A stretch of 39,002 bases of DNA from Nesterenkonia sphaerica (GTDB lineage: Bacteria; Actinomycetota; Actinomycetes; Actinomycetales; Micrococcaceae): NCBI RefSeq assembly GCF_005771565.1, contig NZ_VAWA01000019.1:1-39002 (forward strand), given 5' to 3'. The notes under the pieces are model-generated. The model was given only the letters and a program-made list of their open reading frames with translations. It did no database searches and was not told the DNA's origin. Numbering within the stretch: position 1 is the stretch's first letter; the number at the start of each line of letters is the position of its first letter. The position numbers and the translations under genes were made by a program. Shown here one piece after another: positions 8,872-17,810 of this stretch.

Positions 8872-10146
8872 TTACTGAGAGTTCATGCTGTCTACGAACT
8901 CCTGAGGGGTCATGTTCCCCTGGAGGATTGCCGCAACGTTATCGCCGAAGGCCTGTTCTTCCGAGGGGCTGATGGCCTGATCCCAGGAGAGCTGGAAGTG
9001 GTTGGCGCTGCCGACCAGCTCATCGGCGAAGCTCAAGAACTCTTCCGCCTCGGATCCTTCGATGCGGTCACCGATGTCATTCAGCGGAGGCAGCGATCCT
9101 GCCTCGAGCATTTCGTCGACGGCTTGGTCGTTGTAGAGGTGCTCTGAGATGTAGTCGAAGGCAACTTCTTGCTCCTGCTCTGTGGCGTCGGCGGAGACTG
9201 ACCAGAAATTGGCTGGGTTCCCGACAATGTTGCTCGGGTCGCCAGCGCCCTCCTCGAGCACGGGGAACTCGGTGAAGCCGAAGTTACCGGAGTCCGCAAA
9301 TTCCGGGAAGTCCTGGTTGATGGTGGCATAGACCCAAGAGCCCTGCAGCAAGAAGGCGGCCCTACCGTCTGCCAGCAATTGGGCGTCCTCATTCTGACCT
9401 GCGTCCACGGCGTTGTAGTCGCGGATGAAGCCAGCGTCGCCCAGATCCTGCATTGTCTCCAACGCCCAGATGATGGACTCGTGGTCCCAGGCGCCCTCCT
9501 CACCTTCGACAACAGCCTGGAACACCTCTTCGCCACCGTGGCGATCGGTGAGGTAGGCAAGCCACATGAAGGCGGGCCAGACGGAGCCGCCAGCCAGGGA
9601 GAAGGCGTCGACATCCTCAACGTCCCCGAGTGCATCAATTATGTCCTCGACATCAGACCAGGTCTCGGGGAGGGATAAGTCGTGCTCGTCGAGGACTTCC
9701 TGGTTGTAGTACATGACCACAGGCTGCACGTCGTTCAGCGGAACGGCGTAGACGGAGTCATCCACCACGCCGTTCTGCCATACCGATTCGTACACACGGT
9801 CATCTAACTCACCGGTGTTCCCATCGAGGGGGATGATTCGGTCCTGCTCGACGTATTCGAGCAGGGCACCACCAGTCCAGGACATGATCATTGTCGGCGC
9901 GTCTCCGGAGCCCACGGCAGTACGGATCTGCTGTTTGTAGGCGTCATTTTCGAGTGCTTCGACGTCGATCTCAGCTTCGCGGTCTTCGTTGAAACGCTCA
10001 AGATCCTCCTCAATAGCGGGCCAGCCACCACCGGTGAGAATCCACGCGGAGGCTTCCTCATCCCCACCACCACAGGCAGCCAGGGCGAACAGTGAGAAGG
10101 AAGCGATACCGGCGGTGCCGGCGCGCAGTGTCAGAGTACGCGGCAT
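8872..10146 (-). CDS. Sugar-binding lipoprotein of the ABC importer
   Basis: A 424-residue extracellular solute-binding protein. The start chosen is the ATG at 10146, which has AAAGGA upstream and gives a proper lipoprotein signal: basic M-P-R-T-L-T-L-R, a hydrophobic stretch, then the lipobox L-A-A-C with the lipidated C25 and a glycine-rich tether. The mature part has features of the CUT1 binding proteins (family 1), such as V-P-L-N-D-V-Q-P-V-V-M-Y-Y-N and an internal A-A-F-L-L-Q-G-S-W. It is the first gene of the leftward operon with two permeases and the GH3 enzyme. The upstream region carries candidate operators. The many acidic residues suit a salt-tolerant secreted protein. Confidence 0.93.
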   Translation of the reverse strand: MPRTLTLRAGTAGIASFSLFALAACGGGDEEASAWILTGGGWPAIEEDLERFNEDREAEIDVEALENDAYKQQIRTAVGSGDAPTMIMSWTGGALLEYVEQDRIIPLDGNTGELDDRVYESVWQNGVVDDSVYAVPLNDVQPVVMYYNQEVLDEHDLSLPETWSDVEDIIDALGDVEDVDAFSLAGGSVWPAFMWLAYLTDRHGGEEVFQAVVEGEEGAWDHESIIWALETMQDLGDAGFIRDYNAVDAGQNEDAQLLADGRAAFLLQGSWVYATINQDFPEFADSGNFGFTEFPVLEEGAGDPSNIVGNPANFWSVSADATEQEQEVAFDYISEHLYNDQAVDEMLEAGSLPPLNDIGDRIEGSEAEEFLSFADELVGSANHFQLSWDQAISPSEEQAFGDNVAAILQGNMTPQEFVDSMNSQ

Positions 10147-10253
10147 GGCGTAGTCCTTTCTTATTGGTGCGAGATGGAGCGAGTGAGTGAGAGGCAACGG
10201 CGTGGAATGTGTTCCGGACGGTCGAGGAGACTCCCTGTGCGGGGTGTGATTCG

Positions 10254-10276
10254 TTTTCGTCTTTCCGAAAGACTAA
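10254..10276 (-). promoter_or_regulatory. Palindromic candidate operator upstream of the sugar ABC operon
   Basis: The core GTCTTTC-C-GAAAGAC (10259-10273) is a perfect 7-bp inverted repeat around a single base. Read on the minus strand the 23-mer begins TTAG and ends AAAA, matching 13 of 23 positions of the site at 1705-1727 upstream of xylA. It lies about 110 bp before the binding-protein start. A shared xylose-responsive ROK site is possible but unproven. Confidence 0.35.
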
Positions 10277-10289
10277 ATAGCCTGGGAAG

Positions 10290-10307
10290 ATGTGTCAAGC
10301 GACACAT
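10290..10307. promoter_or_regulatory. ATGTGTC-N4-GACACAT palindrome upstream of the sugar ABC operon
   Basis: Perfect 7-bp arms flank the four bases AAGC. The right arm extends into ACACATTCCA, whose reverse complement TGGAATGTGT recurs at 10203-10212, about 90 bp closer to the operon. It is a plausible regulator-binding site. Which regulator binds is unknown and no LacI-type regulator is present in the window. The rest of the 10147-10388 gap holds no gene. Confidence 0.35.
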
Positions 10308-10388
10308 TCCACCACCAGGACGCGTTGTTAACTTCCGGCAAGACCAGGACCACCTCGCATCCGTCACCAAGAACCTCTAGGACGCAAA

Positions 10389-10434
10389 AGAGGCGACGAG
10401 GCCGCCATCGATGCATGGCAGCGTCGTCGCCTCT
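10389..10434 (-). terminator. Rho-independent terminator of dps
   Basis: Perfect 11-bp arms AGAGGCGACGA (10389-10399) and TCGTCGCCTCT (10424-10434) enclose an inner GCCAT/ATGGC stem. Read leftward, the stem is followed by TTTTGCG. It lies 25 bp past the dps stop codon. Confidence 0.8.
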
Positions 10435-10459
10435 GAGGAAGCGGGGAAGCTTTGAGCTC

Positions 10460-10954
10460 CTAAGCGGTGAGCTTCTCGCCGTGGCTGCGGATGAACCACT
10501 GGAAGAGTTCCAGCTCCTTCGTCTGGCCGATCAGCAGGTCCTCAGTCACCGGGTCGGTGTCGCCGACCTTGCCAAGCACCTGCCGATGGTCTTCGATGAC
10601 ACCGGTGTAGACCTTGTCCAGCTCCGCCAGATGGTCCTCCACAGAGGCCTTGTGCAGCGGGTAGTCCTCCCACCGGCGCTCGGAGACCAGCTCCCCGGAC
10701 AGGCCGGAGGGCGCGGTGCCCAGGGTGGCGATCCGCTCAGCGATCTCATCGGCGAATTCCCGGACCTGGGCGGTCTGCGGGTCCAGCATCTCGTGGACCG
10801 CGATGAAGTTAGGTCCCACGACATTCCAGTGCACATGCTTGAGCACCAGCTGCAGGTCATTGAGGGCATGCAGACGGTCCTGCAGCAGGCCTGCGATCTC
10901 CTCGCCGTTGGCCTTGCCGAGACCCGGAACCGTGTAATCAGCAGTCTTACTCAT
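10460..10954 (-). CDS. dps: Dps-family DNA-protecting ferritin
   Basis: A 164-residue four-helix protein of the Dps family, which forms dodecamers that oxidise and store iron and shield DNA during stress. The signature L-K-H-V-H-W-N-V-V-G-P-N-F with the following H-E-M-L-D supplies the intersubunit ferroxidase ligands (His, His, Asp, Glu). GAAGGAG precedes the ATG by a good distance. It is monocistronic, with its own terminator. A -10-like TACTAAGAT lies in the upstream gap on the minus strand (weak). Assignment is firm. Confidence 0.95.
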   Translation of the reverse strand: MSKTADYTVPGLGKANGEEIAGLLQDRLHALNDLQLVLKHVHWNVVGPNFIAVHEMLDPQTAQVREFADEIAERIATLGTAPSGLSGELVSERRWEDYPLHKASVEDHLAELDKVYTGVIEDHRQVLGKVGDTDPVTEDLLIGQTKELELFQWFIRSHGEKLTA

Positions 10955-11138
10955 CTTGACACTCCTTCGATGCGCGAACAGTGCGCCGGCGCTCTGTCGG
11001 CGTCACACCTAAATCTTAGTAACTCAGAAGAGGCGGTGCCAGCAAGATGAGGCTGGCCTTGCCTGGCCGCTCCTTAAGCTCTGGTGTCTTTGCTATCGAG
11101 GAAAGGTGGACGCTGCCTGAGTGTCTGCTGAATGGACC

Positions 11139-12422
11139 CTACTGCGGGTCCAGGACTTCCAAGCCGCCCATGTACCGGCGGAGCGCGGAGGGGACGCGCA
11201 CCGACCCATCAGCCTGCTGGTGATTTTCCAGCAGGGCGACGATCCACCTCGTGGTGGCCAGGGTGCCGTTCAGCGTAGCCACGGGCTGGGTGGATCCTTT
11301 GGCCCCATCGGCACGCACCGTGCGCTCACGGATGTTGAGTCTGCGGGCCTGGAAGGTCGTCGTGTCCGAGGTGGAGGTCAGCTCCCGGTAGGTCTTTTGC
11401 GACGGCACCCACGCCTCGCAGTCGAACTTCCGGGCCGCGGAGAGGCCGAGGTCGCCGGCAGCGGTGTCGATGACGCGGTAGGGCAGCTCCAGATTGCCCA
11501 GCATCTGCTCTTCCCACGCCAGCAGCCGCTCATGCTCGGCCTTGGACTCCGCGGCGGTGCAATAGACGAACATTTCCAGTTTGTTGAACTGGTGGACACG
11601 GATGATGCCGCGGGTGTCCTTGCCGTGCGACCCAGCTTCACGCCGGTAGCAGGTGGACCACCCCGCGTAGCGCAACGGGCCCGCGGAGAGGTCCAGGATC
11701 TCGTCGGCGTGGTACCCGGCGAGGGCGACTTCCGAGGTCCCGACCAGATACAGGTCATCGCGCTCGAGGTGATAAACGTCATCGTGGGCCTCAAGGTATC
11801 CGGTGCCGTCCATCGTCTCGGGCCGGACCAGAGTCGGGGTGATCATGGGGGTGAAGCCAGCCTCCACCGCCTGGTCGAGGCCCATCTGCATGATGGCCAG
11901 CTCCAGCCGCGCGCCCGGCCCCTTGAGGAAGTAGAAGCGCGAACCCGACACCTTCGCGCCGCGCTCCATATCCACCGCGCCCAGCAGCTCCGCCAGAGCC
12001 AGGTGGTCCCGGGGCTCGAAGCCCTCCGCCTCGAAGTCTCGGGGCGACCCCTCGGTGCGCAGGGTGATGAAATCATCCTCTCCGCCGGCGGGTACACCGT
12101 CGTGAATGAGATTGGGGAAGGATGACTGGATGCGGCGTAGGCGGGCTGCGGCGGCGTCGGCGGTGGCTTCAGCTGCCTTCACATCTGAGGCCAGCTGCTT
12201 CACCTGCTCCAGCAGCTCCTGCTTCTGCGCACCCTGGGCCTGGGCGACCTGCTTGCCCTGCGCTTTCTGCTCAGCGCGCAGTGTCTCGAACTGGGTCAGC
12301 GCGCGGGAACGAGCCTGGGATGCCTCTAACAGAGCGTCCACCACAGACTCATCGGCCCCGCGAGCTCGCTGGCTCGCGCGGTATTTGTCGGGTTGGGCGA
12401 TGAGGTCCTTGATGTCAATCAC
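11139..12422 (-). CDS. serS: Seryl-tRNA synthetase
   Basis: A 427-residue class II synthetase charging tRNA-Ser. The start chosen is GTG at 12422, giving [12 protein letters not shown] at the N terminus as usual for SerRS; the frame runs open far upstream but that part overlaps the divergent lipid-kinase gene and is not coding. The N-terminal coiled-coil arm spans ~25-100. Motif 2 is around [15 protein letters not shown], with T-S-E-V-A-L before it. Motif 3 is near the C terminus ([10 protein letters not shown]). No strong ribosome-binding site is seen, so a leaderless or weakly led message is possible. The 184-bp gap to dps holds no gene. Confidence 0.97.
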   Translation of the reverse strand: MIDIKDLIAQPDKYRASQRARGADESVVDALLEASQARSRALTQFETLRAEQKAQGKQVAQAQGAQKQELLEQVKQLASDVKAAEATADAAAARLRRIQSSFPNLIHDGVPAGGEDDFITLRTEGSPRDFEAEGFEPRDHLALAELLGAVDMERGAKVSGSRFYFLKGPGARLELAIMQMGLDQAVEAGFTPMITPTLVRPETMDGTGYLEAHDDVYHLERDDLYLVGTSEVALAGYHADEILDLSAGPLRYAGWSTCYRREAGSHGKDTRGIIRVHQFNKLEMFVYCTAAESKAEHERLLAWEEQMLGNLELPYRVIDTAAGDLGLSAARKFDCEAWVPSQKTYRELTSTSDTTTFQARRLNIRERTVRADGAKGSTQPVATLNGTLATTRWIVALLENHQQADGSVRVPSALRRYMGGLEVLDPQ

Positions 12423-12506
12423 AGTGGTAAGCCTAGTACGCCGCGGGGCCGGAATCTCCCGCGCTGGCCGCGGCCAATCTCGGTGGCTCCCGTTAGGCTC
12501 TATGTC

Positions 12507-13628
12507 ATGACGGTTGACTATGGGTGGATCATCGCTGCGGCACTGGTCCTGGTGGTGGTGCTGGGGATTGTCATCATTCAGCTGGCGCGCCGGGTACGGG
12601 GACTGAAGCACCAGGTCAGCGAGCTGGAGCAGCGGGCCGAAATCACCGCCGCGGTGGCCGCCCATCCCAAGCGCCCCGAGGACCGGCTGGTCGGAGTGGT
12701 GGTCAATGTCAGCAAGGACAACGCCGAGCAGGTCACCACACTGGTGCACCGGGCGTGCGCGGAGGCGGGCATGCCTGAACCGTTCGTCCAAGCATCGACT
12801 GCGGAGGACCCGGGCAGGGCCATGGCGCAGCGCGCAGTGGAACACGGCTGCGATGTGGTGATCGCGGTCGGCGGGGATGGCACTGTCCGGGCTGTGGCCT
12901 CCGCCTTGACGGGAACCAACGTGGCACTGGGAATCATCCCCCTGGGCACCGGCAATCTGTTCGCCCGGAACATCGGGCTGCCGTACCACGATCTCCCCGC
13001 CTGCACCGCGGAAGCCATCCACGGGACCGCGCACCGAGTGGATACCCTGCAGTTGGAGCTCAGGCGTCCCGGCGGACGGTCCGAACAGGAAATCAGCTTG
13101 GTCATTGCCGGGGGCGGACTGGACGCCGAGGTCATGGAGGACACCCGGGAGGTGCTCAAGGCCCGGGCCGGATGGCTGGCCTACGGCGAGGCCGGGCTGC
13201 GCCACGTCCTGGGTGCACGCAAGACCCTGTCGGTGAAGCTCGACGACGGTGAGCCTGAGACCTACCGGGTACGTTCGGTGCTGCTGGCCAACTGCGGGAC
13301 ACTGCAGGCGGGAATCCGGCTGATCCCGGAGGCGATGTTCGACGACGGCCATATGGACGTTGCTCTCTTCACCCCTCGGCACGCCTTGGACTGGGCCCGG
13401 GTGATTGCCAAGACTGCCTTCCGCTATTCGGCAGATATCCCGGTGATGAAGGTCCGCCAGGCTCGCACAGGTCGACTGACCATGGCCGAACCGATGCGTT
13501 TCCAGATCGACGGTGACGCGGTGGGGGACGTCATCAGTGTTTCCGCCCGCGTGGATCATGAATCACTGGTGGTCCACGGGGTCTCCCCCACTGTGCTCGA
13601 TCACCCTCACCAAGGAGCAGTGCAGTGA
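12507..13628 (+). CDS. Diacylglycerol kinase-family lipid kinase
   Basis: A 373-residue protein with one N-terminal membrane segment (~7-26), a short coiled linker (~28-50) and a DAGK catalytic domain from ~60. The nucleotide motif G-G-D-G-T is at 122-126 and [11 protein letters not shown] at 145-155. A C-terminal segment with F-Q-I-D-G-D completes the YegS/DgkB-like fold. It probably phosphorylates a membrane lipid. The first in-frame ATG after the gap is at 12507. Its stop overlaps the start of the HAD gene, so the two are translationally coupled. It is divergent from serS across 84 bp. Confidence 0.9.
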   Translation: MTVDYGWIIAAALVLVVVLGIVIIQLARRVRGLKHQVSELEQRAEITAAVAAHPKRPEDRLVGVVVNVSKDNAEQVTTLVHRACAEAGMPEPFVQASTAEDPGRAMAQRAVEHGCDVVIAVGGDGTVRAVASALTGTNVALGIIPLGTGNLFARNIGLPYHDLPACTAEAIHGTAHRVDTLQLELRRPGGRSEQEISLVIAGGGLDAEVMEDTREVLKARAGWLAYGEAGLRHVLGARKTLSVKLDDGEPETYRVRSVLLANCGTLQAGIRLIPEAMFDDGHMDVALFTPRHALDWARVIAKTAFRYSADIPVMKVRQARTGRLTMAEPMRFQIDGDAVGDVISVSARVDHESLVVHGVSPTVLDHPHQGAVQ

Positions 13629-14365
13629 TGAAGGACCTCACGCAGTACCGGGTGCTGAGCTTCGACTGTTACGGCACACTGATCGACTGGGAAACCGGCC
13701 TCCTGGGCGTGCTCCGGCCGTGGGCGGATGAACAGGAGCTAAGCCTGGACGATGAGGACCTCCTGCGGGCCTATGCGGCAAGTGAGGCGGTCGTGATGCA
13801 GGAGCGCCCGTCGAGTCTGTACCCGGAGGTGTTGGCGGCAGCGTTTGAGCGTACAGGTCAGCAGCTGGGCCGGCCGGTCCACGCCGAATGGGCTCAACGG
13901 ATGGGCAGTTCGGTGCCTGACTGGCCAGCGTTCCCAGACTCAGCAGAGGCGCTGCGGCGGCTCGGTCAGCACTTTGACCTCGTCATCCTCTCCAATGTGC
14001 ATCATGCCGGTTTCGCCGGCAGCAATCAGCATTTGGCGGGCCAGTACGCCGCTGTCATCACCGCCGAGGACGTGGGAGCGTATAAGCCTGCGGCGCCGCA
14101 CTTTGAGGCGTTGTTGGACTGGCTGAAGCAGCGCCAGTTACAGCACAGTGACCTTCTGCATGTGGCGCAGAGCCTCTTCCACGACCACGTGCCCGCCGAA
14201 AAGTTTGGGCTCGACTCCGTATGGATCAACCGCCGTCATGACCGCCCGGGCTGGGGCGCCACCCCGGAGCCCAGCGCACAGTGGACCTACGGTGCCGAGT
14301 TCACCTCCATGGAGGAGTTCGCCGCTGCGGTGGAGGCGGAAGCCGGGGCCTCAGCTGCGCAGTGA
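13625..14365 (+). CDS. HAD-superfamily hydrolase, haloacid dehalogenase type II-like
   Basis: A 246-residue HAD hydrolase. Motif I is F-D-C-Y-G-T-L-I-D with the nucleophilic Asp at residue 14 (13 if translation starts at the next ATG, 13628). Motif II is I-L-S-N-V, the motif III Lys is in G-A-Y-K-P, and the V-A-Q-S-L-F-H-D-H segment replaces the usual G-D/E motif IV, as in type II dehalogenases. AAGGAG lies seven bases before the GTG. It overlaps the lipid-kinase stop, and its 3' end overlaps pheA by 15 bp in convergent orientation. The physiological substrate is unknown. Confidence 0.88.
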   Translation: MMKDLTQYRVLSFDCYGTLIDWETGLLGVLRPWADEQELSLDDEDLLRAYAASEAVVMQERPSSLYPEVLAAAFERTGQQLGRPVHAEWAQRMGSSVPDWPAFPDSAEALRRLGQHFDLVILSNVHHAGFAGSNQHLAGQYAAVITAEDVGAYKPAAPHFEALLDWLKQRQLQHSDLLHVAQSLFHDHVPAEKFGLDSVWINRRHDRPGWGATPEPSAQWTYGAEFTSMEEFAAAVEAEAGASAAQ

Positions 14366-15265
14366 GTCAATCCACTGGTGGGCGGCGGTGAACGCTGCTT
14401 CAGAGACTTCAGGGCCCACCTGCTGCGGCTTATTGTCGGCCCGGGGGTAGGACCCGAGGAACCTGATCCCCGGGGAGATGCGGTGAATCCCGGCAAGCGC
14501 GTCGGCGATGCGTGCTTCAGCAATGTGGCCTTCTAAATCCATGGAGAAGAAATAGTCCCCCATGCCGAAGCCCGTGGGGCGTGACTCGATCCGGCAGATG
14601 TTGACCCCATTGGTGGCGAAGTGCTCCAAGATCTCCATCAGGCCTCCTGGATGGTCCTCGGGCAGGGGGATCATCACAGTGGTCTTGTCCGCACCGGTCA
14701 TCGCAGGCACAGGCCCCGGCCTGGCTGCCATCACAAACCGCGTCACCGCCCCGGGAACGTCTTCAATCTCGCGGGCGATGATGTGCAGCCCCAACTGCTC
14801 AGCCACCAAGGGCGCGCACACTGCCGCATCGGCGATGGCCGGATCGCGAGTGAGACCGTGCGCGGCAGCAGCAGTCGACGACGCCGGCACAAACTCTGCC
14901 TGCGGAACAGTCGCCTCTGCCCAGCCGCGAACCTGGGCCCAGCCGTGGGAGTGGGTGGCAATGGACCGCACGTGCTCCACCGGCATCGGCACGGCCGAGG
15001 CCAGCACAAACGTGATCGGCACCAGCGCCTCAGCGGTGATATGCAGGCGGTGCCCCACTGAGACCGCGTCCAAGGTGGCGGTGACTCCACCTTCCACCGA
15101 ATTTTCGATGGGCACCACGGCGACGTCGGCGTCGTCGTCCTGGACCATGGCCAGGGCTGCCAACACACTGGAGGCTGGCAGCCGCTCAGCGGTTTCGGCA
15201 CCAGGCATCTGCAGCAGCGCAGCTTCCGTGAAGGTCCCGGGAGGACCCAGATAGGAATACCTCAC
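14351..15265 (-). CDS. pheA: Prephenate dehydratase
   Basis: A 304-residue monofunctional enzyme that converts prephenate to phenylpyruvate in phenylalanine synthesis. The catalytic T-R-F motif is at 175-177. The substrate-binding segment P-I-E-N-S-V-E-G-G is at 52-60. From ~195 an ACT domain follows, with the phenylalanine-binding E-S-R-P motif, so feedback inhibition by Phe is likely. Its ATG overlaps the stop of the upstream rhodanese gene by four bases. There is no chorismate mutase domain, as usual for actinobacteria. Confidence 0.96.
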   Translation of the reverse strand: MRYSYLGPPGTFTEAALLQMPGAETAERLPASSVLAALAMVQDDDADVAVVPIENSVEGGVTATLDAVSVGHRLHITAEALVPITFVLASAVPMPVEHVRSIATHSHGWAQVRGWAEATVPQAEFVPASSTAAAAHGLTRDPAIADAAVCAPLVAEQLGLHIIAREIEDVPGAVTRFVMAARPGPVPAMTGADKTTVMIPLPEDHPGGLMEILEHFATNGVNICRIESRPTGFGMGDYFFSMDLEGHIAEARIADALAGIHRISPGIRFLGSYPRADNKPQQVGPEVSEAAFTAAHQWIDSLRS

Positions 15266-15591
15266 AGGATCCGCGGCTCCTCACCGGTAGTGGACTCCAG
15301 GGGGTGGCCAGCGGAGATCCAGGCGTCGTACCCTCCAGCGACGAAAAACACCGAGTAGCCTTTGGCGGTGAGCCACGCAGCGATCTGGACGCTGCGGCCG
15401 CCGGTGCGGCAGATCACGTAGTAGTCCTCGTCGGGGTCAAGCGCCTGCTCGAACTGCGCGGGAATGTCATCCACCGGAATGTGCACCGCGCCCGGAGCGT
15501 GGCCGGGGAGGAACTCGTATGTCTCACGGACGTCCAGCACCGCAGCCTCGGCGGGGACCTCCGCGGCAGGAACGGTTTCGAAATCGGCCAT
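15262..15591 (-). CDS. Single-domain rhodanese-like protein
   Basis: A 109-residue protein that is a single rhodanese domain. The start region contains V-L-D-V-R-E and H-I-P. The active-site loop is C-R-T-G-G-R-S with C61, the six-residue loop typical of sulfurtransferases. It is likely cytoplasmic since no signal is visible. Translation is coupled to pheA by a 4-bp overlap, although no functional link to phenylalanine synthesis is known. The sulfur acceptor cannot be inferred. Confidence 0.9.
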   Translation of the reverse strand: MADFETVPAAEVPAEAAVLDVRETYEFLPGHAPGAVHIPVDDIPAQFEQALDPDEDYYVICRTGGRSVQIAAWLTAKGYSVFFVAGGYDAWISAGHPLESTTGEEPRIL

Positions 15592-15659
15592 ACCTCCACA
15601 TTAGTCCGAGAAACTGCTCAATGCCTGCGGTGCGGGCCGAAATTCCATAGGGTGAAGTC

Positions 15660-17093
15660 ATGGAGCAGGCCGAGGACACCACTAATTTTTCCCGCACTGG
15701 GGTGGGCGGTGGCACCGCACTGCGCTGGCGCCGTGCGCTGGAGACCGGCGCGGCCTCCTGTGTGGAACTGACCTCGACAGCCCTTGCTGCTGCTGCGCGC
15801 AATGACGTGGGCGCCTTCATCCACCTGGACCGGGAGCTCGCGCTGGCCCGGGCTGAGCAGCAGGACCGGACGCTGGCACTGCTGCGCCGGTTCACTGCGG
15901 TGCCGGAGGTTTTCCGCAGAGCTCCGCTGTTGGGGTTGCCGACGGGGTTCAAAGACCTGGTGCCCGTGGCGGGACTGCCCCTGACTTTCGGCAGTGCCGC
16001 CGTTCCGGCGTCCGTTCCTCCCCAAGATGCCCCATTGGCCCGCACAGTTCACCGCGCCGGAGCGATCAGCATCGGCAAGACCCAGGTGCCGGAGTTTGGG
16101 CTCCCCTGTTATTCGGAGAATCAGCTGGCCGAGCCGGCACGGAACCCGCTGGCCCCACACCGCACCGCTGGGGGCTCCACCGGTGGTGGGGCGGCCGCTG
16201 TGGCGGCGGGGATCATTCCGCTGGCTCCGGGCAGCGACGGTGGCGGGTCCATTCGTATTCCAGCGGCAGCCTGCGGGCTGGTGGGTCTGAAACCGGGCCG
16301 CGGCAGGATGCCCGACGACGATCCCTCGCTCTCGGTCCGGAACCTCGTCACCTCCGGGCCCATCGCCACCACCGCCGCCGAGGCCGCGCTGCTGTTCGAT
16401 GTGATGGCACAGCAGGGCACTGCCGCGCAGACCACTGTGCAGCAGGCGCTGGCGCGCGGACTGGACCCGCTGCGGGTGGGAGTGACCACAGAGTCACCCT
16501 TCTCCCCGGACCTCGACATCGTCCTGGCTGAGGACGCCTACGTGGCCCTCGAGGAGGGGGTCTCCGCCCTGGCGGCAGGAGGACACCACATCCAGGGCAC
16601 AGAAAGCTGCACCGGTCCGGAACGCTTCTGGGTGGAGGGCTATCACCAGGACTTCCAAACGCTGTGGACCTCGCGCCTGGCAGCTGTGCGGCTGAGCAAC
16701 GAGCAGGAGCAGCAGCTTGAACCGCTGACGCGGTACTTCGTGGAGTCAGCACGCTCCCGCGCCGAAGCGTCCACCGCAGCCTCGATCGCTGCCCTGCAGG
16801 AATTCGCCGACCATGCTCATGACATCTTTGGGCCGTGGGACCTGCTGATGACTCCGATGCTGGCCACCGCACCCCCGGAAGTGGGCTGGTTCTCCTCGAT
16901 GGCACCGGAGGAGAATTATGTGCAGCAGTGCCGCTTCACCCCGTACAGCTCGGTGGCCAATGTGCTGGGTCTGCCAGCGATCAATGTGCCGGTGCACACC
17001 AGCGCTGACGGTCTCAGCTGGTCGGTGCAGCTGATCGGGAAGCACGGCACTGAGGACCAGCTGCTGGCACTGGCTGCCCTCATGATGCGGTGA
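15660..17093 (+). CDS. Amidase-signature family enzyme
   Basis: A 477-residue amidase-signature hydrolase. The Ser-cisSer-Lys triad is visible as K98 (G-F-K-D), S173 (G-G-S-T-G-G-G) and S197 (G-S-D-G-G-G-S-I-R-I-P). It lacks a signal peptide and is not next to gatB/gatC, so it is probably a free amidase acting on a small amide rather than GatA. The N-terminal ~20 residues are low in conservation and the start at 15660 has only a weak AGGG upstream. It converges on ribH with 21 bp between stops. Confidence 0.88.
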   Translation: MEQAEDTTNFSRTGVGGGTALRWRRALETGAASCVELTSTALAAAARNDVGAFIHLDRELALARAEQQDRTLALLRRFTAVPEVFRRAPLLGLPTGFKDLVPVAGLPLTFGSAAVPASVPPQDAPLARTVHRAGAISIGKTQVPEFGLPCYSENQLAEPARNPLAPHRTAGGSTGGGAAAVAAGIIPLAPGSDGGGSIRIPAAACGLVGLKPGRGRMPDDDPSLSVRNLVTSGPIATTAAEAALLFDVMAQQGTAAQTTVQQALARGLDPLRVGVTTESPFSPDLDIVLAEDAYVALEEGVSALAAGGHHIQGTESCTGPERFWVEGYHQDFQTLWTSRLAAVRLSNEQEQQLEPLTRYFVESARSRAEASTAASIAALQEFADHAHDIFGPWDLLMTPMLATAPPEVGWFSSMAPEENYVQQCRFTPYSSVANVLGLPAINVPVHTSADGLSWSVQLIGKHGTEDQLLALAALMMR

Positions 17094-17114
17094 CCACGCG
17101 CCTCGCCGACGGGC

Positions 17115-17579
17115 TCAGCGCGGCACCGAGGACAGGATCGCCAGAGTCGAAACCATCGCCTCGGCCAGCTCTCTTCCCTTGGTCACAAAGTGCCGGTAGA
17201 ACTGAGTGTGGTGCTCGGCGTGCTCATGAAAGTGGTGCGGGGTCAACACACCGGAGAAGACCGGCACATCGGTCTCCAACTGGATGCGCATCAGCGCATC
17301 CACCACCGTGGTGGCCACGAACTCGTGGCGGTAGATTCCTCCGTCGACCACGAGGGCGGCCGCCGCGATGCCGCTGAACTGACCGGAGAGCGCCAGACGC
17401 CGCACCAGCAGTGGGATCTCGAATGCCCCGGGGACCCAAAGCGTCTCCACCTCCGTGATTCCGCTCTCGGCCAGCCGCGACTCACAGCTCTGCACCGCCT
17501 GACCGACGATATCCCCGTGCCAGCGGGCGGCAACGACAGCTACGCGGGGCGCGGGAGGCAGCCCAGAGTCTCCAGACAT
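17115..17579 (-). CDS. ribH: 6,7-dimethyl-8-ribityllumazine synthase, RibH2-like
   Basis: A 154-residue protein starting at the ATG 17579 (an upstream in-frame start at 17633 is less likely). It condenses ribityl-aminouracil with dihydroxybutanone phosphate, the penultimate riboflavin step. P-G-A-F-E-I-P is conserved. The stretch V-D-G-G-I-Y-R-H-E-F-V-A and then L-T-P-H-H-F-H is typical of the decameric type II (RibH2) enzymes known from Brucella and Mesorhizobium rather than of the icosahedral type. It stands alone, without ribD, ribE or ribBA, and I see no FMN-riboswitch signature upstream. It may be a second copy or a specialised paralogue. Confidence 0.9.
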   Translation of the reverse strand: MSGDSGLPPAPRVAVVAARWHGDIVGQAVQSCESRLAESGITEVETLWVPGAFEIPLLVRRLALSGQFSGIAAAALVVDGGIYRHEFVATTVVDALMRIQLETDVPVFSGVLTPHHFHEHAEHHTQFYRHFVTKGRELAEAMVSTLAILSSVPR

Positions 17580-17623
17580 GGCAAGGGTCCCTTCTTTCTT
17601 TCGATTCGCATCTCGACCAACGG

Positions 17624-17764
17624 TCAGGAACACACTAGCGGCTGGATAGGCTCCACCGGTGAGGAAGACGTCTGTACCGTAACGCCACCGACCGTCTCGG
17701 GCCGCAGCTGCAGGCCCAGGTGCGCGTAACCGGCGCGCAGTGGCTCCTGGGTGAGGTCGAACAC
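17624..17764 (-). CDS. Doubtful short ORF between the HAD and ribH genes
   Basis: The 231-bp gap upstream of ribH contains a minus-strand frame open from 17830 to the TGA at 17624. It reads like real protein (for example A-H-F-G-D-A-V-F-D-L-T-Q-E-P-L-R and H-L-G-L-Q-L-R-P-E-T-V-G-G), but has no ATG and only a GTG at 17764 without a ribosome-binding site. It may be a short hypothetical gene or a remnant of a longer gene. I do not recognise a family. Confidence 0.2.
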   Translation of the reverse strand: MFDLTQEPLRAGYAHLGLQLRPETVGGVTVQTSSSPVEPIQPLVCS

Positions 17765-17810
17765 TGCATCGCCAAAGTGGGCGTTGACCTGGAGTAGGCG
17801 GTCATTGGAG

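Noticed and set aside
12423-13559. Long minus-strand open frame continuous with serS
   Set aside because: It lies antisense to the clearly conserved lipid kinase, has no protein-family character, and SerRS begins normally at 12422.
17580-17810. FMN riboswitch upstream of the lumazine synthase
   Set aside because: The conserved RFN elements are not visible, and the region is mostly an open frame.
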